From Tolypeutes matacus (lineage: Eukaryota > Chordata > Mammalia > Cingulata > Chlamyphoridae): a stretch of DNA of 64,000 bases. Under the pieces are notes generated by a model. The model saw nothing but the letters and a program-made list of their open reading frames with translations, ran no database searches and was not told the origin of the DNA. The DNA lies in assembly GCA_026826555.1 (NCBI GenBank), contig JAKSZT010000142.1, forward strand, positions 3,131,004 to 3,195,003, read 5' to 3'. The translations under genes and the position numbers were made by a program. Numbering within the stretch: the first letter of the stretch is position 1; every line of letters begins with the position of its first letter. Of the stretch, positions 12,370 to 26,122 are shown piece by piece.

Positions 12370-15290
12370 GTAATAAGCTCCTTTTAATATTTTATTTTGC
12401 AAAACTGTCAAATTCATAGGAGACCTACAAATATAATACAATCCCCATAAAGAGAAATTCAATAAACAATTACCCTCCAGATACCCAGATCCACCATTTT
12501 TAACATTTTGCCACATTTGCCATATCATCCTATCTATCCATCCATCTAACTGTCTGTCTATCAACCCATTTTCTGAACAGTTCAGTGTAGGTTGTATACA
12601 TCATGCTCCTTGAACATTTAAAATAGCCATGTATATTTTGTAAGAATAAGGATATTCACTTATGTAGCCACCTTAAATGAAGTTATCAAGTACCAGAGAT
12701 TTAGCATTGATATAAAGTTTACAATCTGTATTTCAAGTTTTTCATATGTCGTCAAAATGCCCCTTTGAGCCTTTTCTCCTCCCTCATTATATTTCACCCA
12801 GAAACATGTACCACATTTAATTTCCATTGTCTCTTTAGTTGTTCTTTCTTTCTTTTTTCTTAATTGCAGGCACTTATATACAGCACACACTTTCCCACCT
12901 CAGCCACTCCTCAGTCTATTTTCAATGGGATTAATCACATTTACAATAATATGGTACTCTTACTATCTTCTGTTATTAAAGCTTCTTATCTCCCCCAAAT
13001 AGAAACCCTACCCCCATTATGCATTAACTTCCTTTCTCCCTGCTTCCTACTCCTGACAACCTGTAATATAATTTCTGTCTCTACGAATTTACATATTCTC
13101 CAATACTTCTTTGTAGTTACCATAGGGTTTAAGTTTATCACAAAAATCTATAACAATCTTATTTTCTTTGATACCAACTTAAATAAAATAGTATACACAA
13201 ACTATGTTCCTATATCCCTCTCTCCTTTATGTAAATTTTCTCACAAATTGCATGTTTATATAGTATGAGACCAAAACCATTGATTTATCATTAAATTTTA
13301 TTCACTTGCCCTTGATATCCTGTAGGAAATAAAATAGTATAGTTTCAAACTAAAATACAATTGTACTGATATTTGTATTTACCCCTGTTGCTAACCTAAC
13401 CAGCAATTTTTTTTTCTTTAGGTAGCTTCAATGTATTGTCTATTGTCCTTTCCCTTCAATCTGCATAACTTTCCTTATCATCTCTTGCAGAGGTGGTCTA
13501 GTGGTGACAAACTTCCTCAATTTATTTATTTATTTTTTCTTAATCTGTGAATATTTTAATTCTTGCCTTATTTTTGAAAGACAGTTTGCCAGATATAGAA
13601 TTTTTGGTTGGCAAGAATTCTTCATTGGTTTTGCTTTCAGTACTTTAAATATGTCATCTCACTGCCTTCTTGCTTCCATGTTTTCTGATGAGAAATCAAC
13701 ATTTAATCTTACTGAGGATCCCTTTTATGTGACACATTGCTTCTCACTTAGGACTTTCTTTCTGTCTTTGGCATTTGACTGTTTATAACATGCTGTGGTG
13801 TGGGTCAATTTTTTTTAATACTGATTGGAATTTTTTGAGCATTCTGCATGTGTATATAATGTCTTTCATTAAATTTGAGAAGTTTTCAGTCATTAATTTT
13901 TTGAATATCCCATCTGCCCCTTTCTCTCTTCTCCTTGTGGGGCTCCCATAATAGGTATATTTTATACCTATATTATATTAATAGTTTCCAATATGATCTT
14001 CAGTCTCTGGTCAGTTTTCTTCATTATTTTTCTCTTTCTGCTCCTCAGACTAAATGATTTCAGTTGTCTTTGTCATCAAGTTCTCTGATTCTTTAATCTG
14101 CCAGTTCCAATCTGCTGGTGAGCTCCTCTAGGGAATTTTTAATTTCTTTTACTGTGATTTTTGGTTCTGTTTGGTTCCTTTTCATAATTTCCACCTCTAT
14201 TGATATTCTTTTCATGGTTATCTATAATTATTCTGATTTCCTTAAGTTCCATGTCCATGTTTTTCTTTAACTCTTTGAGGAGATTTAGGACCATTTTTAA
14301 TAGTCATTGTCTAATATGTTCCAGGTATGGTCCTCCTCATTGATGATTGCTAAAGTTTAATTTTCTCCTTATCCTGGACCATCATTTTCTGGTTCTTTGT
14401 TTGTCCTGTGATCTTTTTGCTGAAACCTGCACATATGATATTTTAAGGTTTTATCACTGGAATTTAGACTCCAAGGCATCTGTTCCTTAGCATTATTTTA
14501 TGACAGATCTTTCCTTGAATCTCAGGAGCTAACAAAAAGTAAAAAAAAGAAAGAAAAAAGAATATTTCTTTCCTAGGTTTTGTGGATTGATCTTTGCAAG
14601 TGCTGTACTTCATAGCTTATCCATATAATGACTTTAAAGACTAGGTCCAGGTCAAAGCATTAGGGCCTTCCACATCCTTTCTGCACATGTGTCTTTCTTT
14701 GGCATATATGAATGACTCTAATAATTACCCCATTAACACAGTTCCAGTTGTCCCCTCTTAACTAAGAAACAGTTTCCTCACAGTCCTCAGTACTGCACTG
14801 TATATCCTACAGCAAGAATCCTTTGCCCCAGGCAGTACAACTTGACCACTTTCCCACCACATTCTGTAAGACAGCTCTTTGATCTGCCTTTTACATATAG
14901 GGTGAGATCTGTGATGGTGAGTCCCTCAGGACTCCAAAAGACAGAGTAGGGCAGACATACATGCTCCTAGTATGTGTATGAGGGTTACTCTGCTCTTTCT
15001 AGAAACAACACCAGAGATCCACATTGGGAGTGCAGACTGGATCCAAGCTAAGCTGATGTAATGTGGAGAAGGGCAAGGCAAGGTGTGTGAAGCTCCTACC
15101 ACATTTAAGCAACCTTTATTTTAATTCAGCACTCATTCTGTGACTACAGTCCTTTAACTGTTTTCTGGAGCTTTTAGAAAGATGTTTCTGCTCATTCTTG
15201 TTGGTTTTCAAAGCTTCTTTGGAGGGACAGAGCCATGAAGCATCTCACTTCACTATCTTTATCAAGTCAGGTTCCTTTCTGGAATTATAC
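12370..15290 (-). repeat. L1 LINE remnants, 3' end to 5' region
   Basis: In reverse complement, 12375-12700 reads as an L1M 3' UTR and includes a 'catatcatcctatctatcc' block with a small (TATC/TCCA)n patch. 12900-13470 reads as further L1 3' sequence. 13470-14560 reads as L1 5'-region/ORF1 text (blocks near 13620-13700, 13860-13960 and 14040-14160), and 14580-15290 as a likely 5' UTR. ORF2 is largely missing, so this is a deleted or composite element. The open frames at 12864-13268 and 13501-13788 fall inside it and are not genes. Confidence 0.75.
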
Positions 15291-15848
15291 TAATGTTCCT
15301 TTTTGAAACCTAATTTTTTAAACCAATTTTAAAAAGAAAAATATTTTTCAAATATACATGAAGCAGTTAATATAGATTTGAGTACTCGGAATGGTGCATG
15401 GTCCCAAACACTCAATAAACATATGTTCAATCAATTAATGAGTGAATGAATAGACTATATAATGCACATTAAGCATCTAGATTAAAAAGAGTTTAAAGTA
15501 AAATCCACAGAAAATATGAACTTTAACCATATATTTTTTAGTTGTTTGGTAAGTGAATATATCTCAATACAACTGCTTAATAAATAAATAAATAGCAAGA
15601 ATAGCCAGAAATAGCATCTATTTACAGCACGGGAATCAGAGAAAAATGGAGAGGTGAAGAATTTTCTTGTTTATTCTTCTGTTTTTTATTTACCATTATT
15701 GAAATAATGAAAATGCTCTAATAATGACTGGAGTGATGAATGCACAACTATGTGATTATACCAATTACCATTGATTGCACACATTGGATGAATTGTATGC
15801 TTTATTAATATGTACCAATAAAATAGATTTGTTTTTTAAAAAAAAGTT
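15291..15848. other. AT-rich DNA with possible L2/MIR tail
   Basis: Positions 15385-15455 contain a 'cactcaataaacatatgttc...gagtgaatga' string typical of the end of L2/MIR-like elements. The rest is unassigned. Confidence 0.4.
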
Positions 15849-16445
15849 GTATTAGTTTGTCACAGGCTGCCACTGTAATATACCAGAAATATTTGGCTTT
15901 TATAATGGGGATTTATTAGGAGAAAACGTTTATAGTTCCGAGGGATGCCAAAAGGTCCAAATCAATGCATCATCAGAGATACTTTCTCACCAAAGGTCAA
16001 CTGCTAGTGGATCTTAGAGTTTTGCCACATGGTGAGGCAACATGGTAGGTCTTCTGGTCTCTCTCTACTTTCTCCTCAAGCTCAGCTGTGGGCAACCAAG
16101 CATCACTTTCTGAGCCTCATCTTCTTGAGTCTCTTGGGGCTTCTCTGTCTTTCTATAGCTGTAAGCAAACCTGGAGTTCTGTCTCTCTCAAGGCCCAGTC
16201 AAAATGAGAGAGCTCCCTTTTCTGTGTCTTTTCTGCTTTCAGTTCCCCACTATACAAGATCGCACCAAGAGGGTGGAGACTTAACCTGGGTCAAAACCCT
16301 AAAGCGATCTAGTAAAAAATGATTTGGTTAAAGGTCACTGAATTGAATCTGATTAAAAAGCTCCATCTACACTGTGGTTAGAGGTACAGGTAAGGGTTAG
16401 ATAAAGAACATAATTATCTGGGGTCCTTAAAAGGCGAACCAGGTC
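15849..16445. repeat. Interspersed repeat of a probable xenarthran family
   Basis: It starts 'gtattagtttgtcacaggctg' and runs through 'ggcttttataatggggattt', CT-rich text and 'ggggtccttaaaagg'. Related copies with the same order of blocks appear at 29317-29860 and 37365-37774. I recall this type as abundant in sloth and armadillo DNA. The open frame 16029-16322 lies inside and is not a gene. Confidence 0.6.
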
Positions 16446-17089
16446 AAATGTAAAATGGAATATTGAAGCACTTTTAAATACGGAAACAATATAGCCCTTT
16501 TTGAGAACAATTTACTTGAAAGTATGTATTTTTCATTTAATTTCCCCTTTAAAAAAAAAAGTAATTTATGCCAATGGGGGAAAAAAAAACCTTCACATAT
16601 AGCATAGGAATAATTATCTGTTAATGGTTCAATATTTTCCCAGATTGCCTTACAGTAAAAAGAAAAAAAAAAAAAAAAAAAGAAAGAAAGAAATAAAGAA
16701 AATGAAAAGAATACAATTTCTAATATAGGTGCATGATTTTTATGTTGTGAATATTTTTGAGTTTTTATGTTTATTTCCTCTTTATTAAGGAAAAAATGTT
16801 CATACTATATACCTAGTTATTTTTATTGAGTTTGCCATTGATATGTTAAAAAACTCATTCATATGAGCCCAAAGAAATTCATATTTTTTAATACCTACAT
16901 AAAATTCCATTTTACAGCTGTTGCATATTGTAATCCCACTTAGAATTGTTTAATTTGGAAAATTTAGTTTTCTTATAAAAATGCTGCATTCAGCATATTA
17001 TTCTCTTCTAAAATACATGCAATCATAAAACTATCAATCAATCCTGAAATTCTGCTAAGTTCTCATATTCAGTCTCTTATCCACTCTAA
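16446..17089. other. Non-coding DNA with a poly(A)/GAAA tract
   Basis: An A run with GAAA units lies at about 16658-16700. The surrounding text may be a decayed LINE, but I cannot name it. Confidence 0.4.
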
Positions 17090-17580
17090 AAATTCAATAA
17101 TATTTCAGACTATTGCACAAACTAAACTTCTATTTCAGTTAGAGAAGTCTTTTCATGGTTTCCTGCATTCTTTATGCTATTTATCTCTCCCTATTTGTTT
17201 TTATACTTTTTAGTTAGTCAACCTCCACTGCCCATAAAACCAAATCCTTCAGGGCATCTCAAAGCCACTCTCCTTAATGAATCCTTCCCTAGATAGATAA
17301 CCCATAACAATTTCCACTGTATTTATGGTCCATTCCATGTTTTCTACCAATTGGTTATTTTTAAGATATAGCATCTGTTTTCAGTGTTGACATTATGGAA
17401 CAAAACAAGAGGTAAACTAATTTTTCTAATCCTAGGTATCTTTAATTTCTAATGTTGTGGTTTTTCTTTCTCCAAATCAATTTAAAGCACCTTGAAAAGA
17501 TACACATTACTCTTATATTCCTTATAATACATGTTATGCAGGCTGTCAATAGAATTGTCAATTAAGTTAATGGGTGAAAG
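17090..17580 (+). repeat. Probable L2 LINE fragment
   Basis: A 'ccactctccttaatgaatccttccctag' block near 17268 and a degenerate tail towards 17560 follow the L2 3'-end order, as in the clearer copies at 8880, 38690 and 61510. It is strongly diverged. Confidence 0.4.
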
Positions 17581-18794
17581 TTCATTGATTGAATGAAAAT
17601 AAACAGATACTTAAAAATAGGAAAACTGCTTTGCTTTTTAAAAAAATAATGGTATAACTAATGATATATAATTATAAGATAGGTAGATTTATTTTATGCT
17701 TAAATATATTTCTTCTTTTCACTTCTTTCCACAACTCTCTTTTTCCATTTAAGGACATTCTCTTATATAAATGTTTATCTTAACCCCCAACCCTATTAAT
17801 ACATGTACATACACATTCTTACATAACCTTCCTCAAGGTATAAAGAGTAGTGGGGGAATATAGAGGAATGAGAAAAAAAATATGTTTTCTAAAGGATCAT
17901 TTTGATTGTCTACTAGGAAAATTCCTTTCCTGCAGAAGAAAAGTTGCTTAACTTTCATTTTGCTGGGAAAGACTTTTCCAGATATTCTAAAATGGCTATG
18001 GATAAAAAAAATGAATTTTGAAATAAATACATTTTTAAAATTTTTGATACATATACTCATGTTCAATAAATTTAACTAAATTGAATATTAGAACTTGAAA
18101 TTTACTAATAGGAGATTATATCAAAAATGAAGAGAAGACAAATTGTGATGGATCATGTAGTTGCTTGATCTACAAAGAAAAAATCCAGTTATTTGACAAC
18201 ATATGTGTGATTTATTACTTTAAATTTTATATTTTACCTATCTGCAATCTTAATACAGCAAAATATATGAAATAAAATCAATCACAGCTTAGGTCAGATT
18301 TGCAAAAGTCACGTGTTTTCCACATAATAGTTGATTTAGCTGACGTTTTTATTTAAAACAGAGTAAGATAAATTGATATGTTAGGTCTTATAGGTGCAAA
18401 GTCCAAAGGCATAACAAATTTCTTTGAGAAAAAAAGTGTTATTCAATTCAGCCAGTGAACTTCTACTTGGATAATCACTGCTTGGCATGGATTGTAAATG
18501 CTATTAAATTTTAATTTGGTAATATCATGATTATGGTGAAGTTTCAGATGGAAACAGTTTCACAGATGGAAAATAACATCACTTGAAGTGAATCAAAGTG
18601 TACACAACTTCATCATTTAATTTGCCCTAGGTTGTCACACTTATAATGAGAACATGCTATATATGTTTCATAACTAGAACAATAATGCTATCTAGAATTT
18701 TATAATTCTATCACATTGCTCAACTTCTAATGATTTTCGTATTTGAGTCTACCTATGGACAGTGGGATTAAAAGCCAGTATCCAGGAATATTTT
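17581..18794. other. AT-rich intergenic DNA
   Basis: No gene, RNA or clear repeat is visible. Confidence 0.5.
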
Positions 18795-18950
18795 TATATT
18801 ATTTAATATTTTATTTAAAATATTAAACAATTATTCAATATTTTATATTATTATTAATATATAATTATTTAATATTTATATTATTTAATATTTTATTTAA
18901 AATATTAAATAATTATTTAATATTTTATATTAAAATTAATATTTTAATTT
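18795..18950. repeat. AT-only tandem duplication, 82 bp period
   Basis: Two copies of a unit start at 18795 and 18877. Each begins 'tatattatttaatatttta' and contains the palindrome 'aatattttatttaaaatatt'. The second copy is slightly shorter and has a few substitutions. The block is nearly pure A+T and strongly self-complementary. Confidence 0.85.
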
Positions 18951-20764
18951 ACTTTAAAGTTTCCCCAATGACTTATCATTTCTAAAATGAGTGTTCCAGA
19001 AGATTATTTGACTCATTACACATTAAAACCAAGAGAGTTTTTTCCCCAAAATTATTGACATTATCTCTAAAATAATGGGAAATATGAATCTTTTCTCTGA
19101 AAGAAAAACTATTGAACGGTTGATAATAAAAAATGATGTATTTTGAGACATAATAATACCCAGATGATGATCAAATAACAGTGGGATATATTAAAGATGT
19201 CATGTGGTTTTCCCTGAATTGCAAAAGAATAATTTTTTGGCATTGTGTCATTATAGGAATTGATATGTTTTACTTCTTATGAACAATAGTCAAGAGGAGA
19301 AACAAAAAACCAGTCTCTGGTCCGAAGTGTACTAATATAAAAATATACTTGAATAGGATTAAACAGAGCAAAAATATTAAAGTCATAGTAAATATTTTCT
19401 GTACACTATCTTTAGGGCTGGCACTGTTTCTAAGCACAAGTGGGTCTATAACAACAGAATACATAAAGATATAAAATGAGTAATAGCATTATCCCTTATT
19501 TCCTTATCATAACCTCCAGTTCTCAGATTCCATTGGATTATCCCCTTTGTTTTTTTTCATATCCAAACAAAGAATACATTTACCATATAGTATTAGCAGA
19601 AACTTCTTTCCTTTATCCATTTTTGTTTCAAGTAATAGATACCTCATTGCCTGTTATCTGTTTTCCACTGCTCTGAGAAAGAGGATTGTGATATATCCAT
19701 GTAATCCAATGTTTCTTTGTTCATATTCATATATATTAGTAGCAGAAAACCACATTTTTGATTAGAGGATTTATATCCGGGTGGACCGAACTTTGTGATA
19801 GATTGTTCTTGTTGCATTTTTGTGGCTTATATCAATGTTTTTCTCACCAGTTCTTGATTTTTCCCTTTGTTTATACCTCAGAAACACCTTTGTTGGCTGC
19901 CTATATATATTGCCCCAAATGATCAATACAACGAATATCTGCAGGTCAAGATCCTCTTCTTATCCTTCCAACTTTGCTGCACATTGTGGAAATTAGGATG
20001 GTTGTCTCTGATGGTTAAGTACTGCCACCTGGCTTCTTATAGTATAGACTTCTATTGCAATTGCAAGGAGAACATTTTTTAACATTTTAGTGAAAAAAAA
20101 AAAAAAAAGGTCTCTCAGTCCTTCCCTGGAATATAGTCAGCTAGGGATTCACTAGTATTATAAACTAAATCCATTTAAATTTGCCCAACACTCTTAGACT
20201 TTTGAGACTTCACTATCACTTTGCCAAGGCAATTCCAGAATCTCTACTTCATTTAGTCTGGACCATAATTCTGCCATATTCCAAGGGCATAAAATACTTT
20301 TTTATATCAAAGTGCTTCCATATCAACAGATTCTCTCTTTTCCAACCTTATAGTTTACCTTTCCACCTGGTCAAAATTTGCAACATCCAGTCTTAAGCAT
20401 GCTCTGTTGGTTTCTGCCTGTGTACATTAGCCAATTCATGAAGTTCCTTTGATGAATTTTCCCTTTCATCCCAGAGCAGGCAAAGTATTTCCTCAGATCA
20501 ACAATATGTTACTACACCATGGCTATTAAGTCTAGAAGCAGAGAGGTGAGGAGGAAGAGCTACAGGTAAGGCTTGTATCATCCTGAAAGTTATACACATC
20601 AATTGTGTCCCCTGCATTTTCTCCAGACAAGGTGACACTGCTATCTTCTAGCAAAAATGAGAAAGTACTTCTGTCCCAGAAGGTATGGAGGAACTTGGGA
20701 ATTCAAGTTTCCAAATGTATACACCCAGATATGTCCATACCAGATATCAGAAACAAATGTCTTC
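18951..20764. other. Intergenic DNA, no gene supported
   Basis: Several 60-70 residue open frames on both strands (for example 19270-19464 minus and 19476-19676 plus) show no family motif. An A run lies at 20092-20108. Confidence 0.5.
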
Positions 20765-21290
20765 CCTATGAGAATGAAAAGGCAGTCTGTATAATGAGAG
20801 AAAATAATTGCTAACCATATATCTGACAAGGATTTAATATCCAGAATATATAAAGAAGAGCTGCAACTCAGCAGCAAGAAGACATATAGCCAAATTAAAA
20901 ATTAGGCAGAAGACTTGAATATACATTTCTCCAAAGAAGATATGCAAATGGCCAATATGCATGTGAAAAAAATGTTCAACATTATTAACTATTAGAGCTA
21001 TACAAATCAAAACCACCATATGTTACTACTTCCTACTCAATAGGACAGCCGTCATTGAAAAAAACAGAATATTAGAAGTGTTGTTGAAAATGTGGAGAAA
21101 TACGAACCCTCATACATAGTTTGTGGGAAATTAAAATGTTGCAGCCTCTGTGGAAAACAGTTTGGCAGTTCCTCAGAAAGTTACATATAGAATTACCCTA
21201 TGACTTACCAATCCCACTTCTAATTCTATAGCCCCAAAGAATTGAAAGCAAGGACTCAAGCAGATATTTATTTATAAATGAAAATGTAAA
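20765..21290 (+). repeat. L1 LINE, ORF2 end and 3' UTR
   Basis: Sense-orientation L1 text includes 'atccagaatatataaagaag' (20841), 'gatatgcaaatggcc' (20939), 'gtgttgttgaaaatgtgg' (21079), 'ctgtggaaaacagtttggc' (21148) and 'attaccctatgactta' (21192). It is truncated on both sides. Confidence 0.8.
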
Positions 21291-24243
21291 CATATTGATT
21301 CTACAGGCTGTAAATAATCTTTTAAATATCTCTTCATACAATATAAATTCTATAATTTAAAAATGAGTATATATTGGAATTCTAAGAAAAATCCAATAAA
21401 TGAAAAAATAAAATGAACAAAAAAAGAAACAGGAAAATATTTTCCTTTATATGAAGGGTGAGTCAACGCATGTTCATGTGTTCATTCACTTTTTATCTTA
21501 CATATATTTTATCAAAGTCTTTCCTCAGTATTTAATATAAACAAAACTAGTAGAAGATATTATATAAAGTATCAACAAAATTTATTTTTGTATTTGGAAT
21601 ATAGGTGGGTGTTTTTCTCTCCTAGCTGGAGAGAAAAAAATACATAACCACATATATTACCAGATGAAAATACATATTTATATTCAGCCAATATAACAGA
21701 AAATTAGAAGTAGGAAATGGAAGATGATTCCATTTCATCAACTCCTTTAACAGTTATTCTATTATCTAAACAGAGTCTGAGCTATGAGTGCATTGTTGTA
21801 AATTCAGAGACAATAATAACAACAAAGTGGTTTGGAGATGATTGACTAGCCTTTTCACTGAAATTCTGATTTAATTAGAAAAAATAGTTACGTTGAGATA
21901 ACAATCACAAGCAGTAAAATGTAAGAAATATAAAATTAGTGACCTGTGTTTGAAATGTGAGAGATCAAACCTTTAAAAATAGAATATTTCCTTCATTTTA
22001 ACCATGAAATATTTTGGCATAATGCAGTTTCAGCACAAGTCCCAAATCCAAGAGGAACTAATTACAGAGGAAAATTACAAATGTAACTATTTCAGGTATC
22101 AGAGGGATGTGACTCTTAACGGAATAGTTATTTCCAAGACTTCCAATTAAGTTGGCACTTCTCTCTTGTCCGTTATTCAGATTGTATGATAAAAGGATGT
22201 GAAGTATAGGACCAACGCAGTTTAGTAAGATTTTTCCAGAACAGAGGAAAATATAATACAATAAATCACACAATTGATCTTTTCTCTGTATTAATGCTCC
22301 TTCAATCTTCTTACTTTGGTCCTTTGAAAATTCAGTGTTCTACTTTTATATTCTACTCTTTAGATAGGATATTAAGTTTTTATATCCAAGTCTGTGCATG
22401 GAAACATTGATTTTTGTTTGTTTCCTAATGCTTTATATTTTTCCCTTCTTCACTGGAAAATCTACATACTAATATAGCTTTAATGAGAGATTATGAAGAT
22501 TCTAACCTGCCAGTTGTGTGGCCTTTTAACTCCTGAGGGAATTCATTTACAGTATGAAAGTTTTCCCAGGATCATTAACCAATACATTTCTAATATTGTC
22601 TTTTACAGATTCAAAATAAAAAGGACTTCTCCTTTCTTAAATTTAGGAGGTACAAAAAGAAGACTGAAAAAAGTGGGAGTAAGTGAAAAAATCCCAAGAC
22701 AGTCTCAGTGACATCTAGTTACAACTTCCAAAGGTAGGGAGAAGAAAAGGCTTATGCTTGTGTTTTATTAAAGAAAATATTCATTTATTTTTTTTCTATT
22801 TTCAAATGTAGAACATGTTTATTGCAGAATATTTCTGAAATACCAAGAACTATAGAAAAATATAACTGATTATGTATTTCTATTATCCAAAGTTAGCTAT
22901 CATAAAATATTGATGTGTACATTCTCAGGTGTTTTTCTGCTGAAATAAAACTTTTTTCACATATTCAAACATAATTTGTATGTTTTCTTAAACGTTTATA
23001 TTATTCCTTGGCTCAATTTTAAAGTGGGACTCTTCAAGTTTCCCTTTTTATTTATAAGAATTTGATATCGAATATATATATATGGTAGTCATTCCCCAGT
23101 TCACCATTTGCCTTTTCAACATTTCTTATGATTTTGTAATAATAGAAAGGTGCTTATCCTCTTGAATAAAATCTATTAATGTTTATTTCTAAAATGCCTG
23201 TGCTTGGTATAACCCTTAGAGATGTTTTACTACCTTAATATTATAAAATCAACAAAACAAATGTATTCACTTATATATTTAGCTCTACCTTTTACTGTTT
23301 AAATTGTTATTATTTAAATTGTTTAAAAACTTTGGGATTCATTTTGTTTTACATCTCAGGGAGCTAATCAGCTTTACTCATTTACAAACAGCTTCCTCAT
23401 AATTTGAAGGTCACCTTGATCCTAAATCACATATTTGTAACATTTGATGTTATTTCTGAACTCTCAGAATTCTCATATCTATTTATCTTTCTAATATTCT
23501 CATGAAGGTAAAGTATAATTTCAATTAGTCTTGCATTGTAATATGTTTAATAACAGATTTGTCCTCCACATTGTCCTTCTTCTCAGAATTAAAAAAAAAA
23601 TATTCACATGATTCTTTGGAAGTGCTGGTGAGAGAAGAGTGTGGAAGGGATCTTCCTGCTTCCTGTTGAAATTACTTTGTCAAAAAATGATATGACTTAG
23701 AATATTATTCATTCTTGCTTATCCGTAGTAGATTGAAAAATCAATAATCCTCAAACATTAGTTTTCAATGCAGATTCAATTCTAAATATTAAAATGTAGA
23801 TGATGAAATGGCACAACTAGTTACTATCAAAAACCTCAACTTTTTTCCAGATTATTTTTTAAATTCATTCACAACTATATGCAAAATCAGTGATTTGAAG
23901 TCCTCCACAGGTAAATGTCAACTTCATTTTTAAGGGTGTTTATCCAGGGCTAAAATCTCATTCAACCTTATTAAATTTCACACAATAGGAACTTACAACA
24001 ATTGAATATGAGTTAAACTCTAAAAACCAAGACACGAGATGTAATTAACTTTAAGAGTTTAATGGGATTTTATGGTTCTCTGAGACTTATATAAAATGTG
24101 TATCTCTGTGTGTGTGGGTGAACACAGTAATTTTTCATAAAAACATTATAATCTGTATAAAGTATATTGATATTTTAAAATTTAACAGTTTATACATTTT
24201 TCCATGTTGATACATAAGGATTTCCATTTTTTAAATTAAATTA
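21291..24243. other. AT-rich intergenic DNA
   Basis: There is no supported gene. Positions 22790-23100 have a rhythm reminiscent of old LINE 3' ends, but I cannot assign a family. Confidence 0.45.
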
Positions 24244-25291
24244 AACTAATTTTTTTTTTTTGTCAGAGAAGTTAAAGGTTTACACAAAATGCAGGAAATA
24301 AAGAGCTCCAATGTACCCCTCTCCCTTTATTAACATTTTGCATTGGTGTGGTATATTTTTATAATTGATGAAAGAATATTATAAGTGTAATGTTAACTAT
24401 AGTCCATGATTTACATTGGAGGGGTCCAGGGGTTTTCCATATTTTTGGTTATTAGAGGCAATGTTCATTTATCTTTGAAACTGTAGGCTATAAATTCTAC
24501 AAGTGGATTCTCAGTTCAAGTGTTGCAAATTTTTAAATATTGAGACATGATGCCAAATTTCCCTCACCTAAAACAATTGTGCCAATGTACGAAAAGAAGT
24601 GCATGATAATTCTGAAACCGCCATCTCAACTTCTGACCAAAATTGCGAGGTAAAATTATCTGTCATTGCTATTTTAACTTGATCTTCTTTATTTGTAAAT
24701 AAGTTTGAGTACTTCTATGACTTCTCAATCCATATGCTTTGCTCACATTTCCTTTATTTATTTAACCTTTTCTTGTTAATTGCCAAAAGTTATTTATAAA
24801 CCAGGGATACCAGCTCTTTGTTTTATGTGTTGACAACATATTCTTAGTTTTTTGTTGTTGTTGTTCACTCTTTATATTTTCTTCACTTTTGTAAAGTCAA
24901 CTGTATCAGTATTTATCTTCATGTAGTCTAGAATTTTTATCAACTTCATTATGATAAAATAATATACCTCTGTTAATCCTTTTTATACTTTTAATTTTAC
25001 AGATGCAAATATTTATTCCCCTGAAATTTATTTGCACATGAGAAGTGAGGTTGGGATACGATCTCTCCACATCAAATTGCAGGTTCAGCTATCCCATTGA
25101 TTCAAAACTTTACTGATTCAAAAATTTACCTTTGTTTTATATCAAGTTTACATATGTGTTTGTGTCTATGTCTGGACAGTAATTTCTGTTTTATGCTACT
25201 GTCTGCGCCCTGCTTGCTCTGGGTCCTCATTCTCTGAAATGCTATAGCTCTAATGTGGATTAAGTAGTGCATGACTAGTCACATGTCAAAC

Positions 25292-25690
25292 TGTAGACCA
25301 TTTTAAATCAGCACACAACACTCAGAACTGAGTGGGAGAGAGTGTGGTCTACGGTGTGAACTGTGGTCTGTGGTTGGTGGCAAGGCTCCAGGATGTGTAA
25401 GTTCATTGAGGGTGGTGGGCCACACTTGTGGGAGATGTTTGTGTTGGATATGGTGGGAGGTGTGGGAGGTGGGCAACATGGGAATCCCAGTGGGTTCCGT
25501 GTAATATTTTGGGTAATCTAAGCACCTCTTAAAATATATGTATATATATCTATAAATAACATTTTTGTAAGCAAATACACATATATGCATTTATATTTAT
25601 ATATCATTTTGCAAATGTTTGTATGTATTGTGAGAATTTTTATTTTTACCCACAATAAAAATAAAAAAAAATAAAAAAAATAATAAAAAG
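25292..25690 (+). repeat. Copy 3 of the 3' module, 5'-truncated
   Basis: It aligns with 393-808 of copy 1 at about 95 percent identity, counted by eye (roughly 20 differences in about 370 bases). It ends in an A/TAA-rich tail at 25658-25690. The open frame on its minus strand is a shadow. Confidence 0.8.
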
Positions 25691-26122
25691 GCAGGCTTTA
25701 TTGGGGAAACTTTTTCTAGGAAAACCATCTCATCTGCTACCTAATCTACCTTTAGGGCAAACTGGAGAAAAAATTTGGAGAAAATACTGAAATTTCAAAC
25801 CTTAGGAGCTAAGCAATATGAAATTTGAAGTCAGTTTTTAGAAAAAAAACATAACAAATTTTGGTATTTATTGATATTGTGGAAATCTGACATCAGGAAG
25901 AACCTCTTTCTCAAAGGAGACAAGTGAACAGTTCCAGTTAACTTATTTCAGTGCAACACTTCTAGTTCACCAGTGAACAATTCTGTTAGGGTCTTCAAAA
26001 TGTGTTTTAATATATTGGCTGCTATCATCAAATAGAGATTTTCTTCTATTTTTTTTATTTGTTTGTTTCGTTATCTTATTTTTATAGCCTTGAGTTAATA
26101 TCAGATTGCCTTAACTATATAG

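Noticed and set aside
12864..13268. 134-codon open frame
   Set aside because: It lies on the antisense strand of an L1 remnant.
16029..16322. 97-codon open frame with Ser/Leu-rich text
   Set aside because: It arises from the CT-rich middle of an interspersed repeat that recurs at 29.3 and 37.4 kb.
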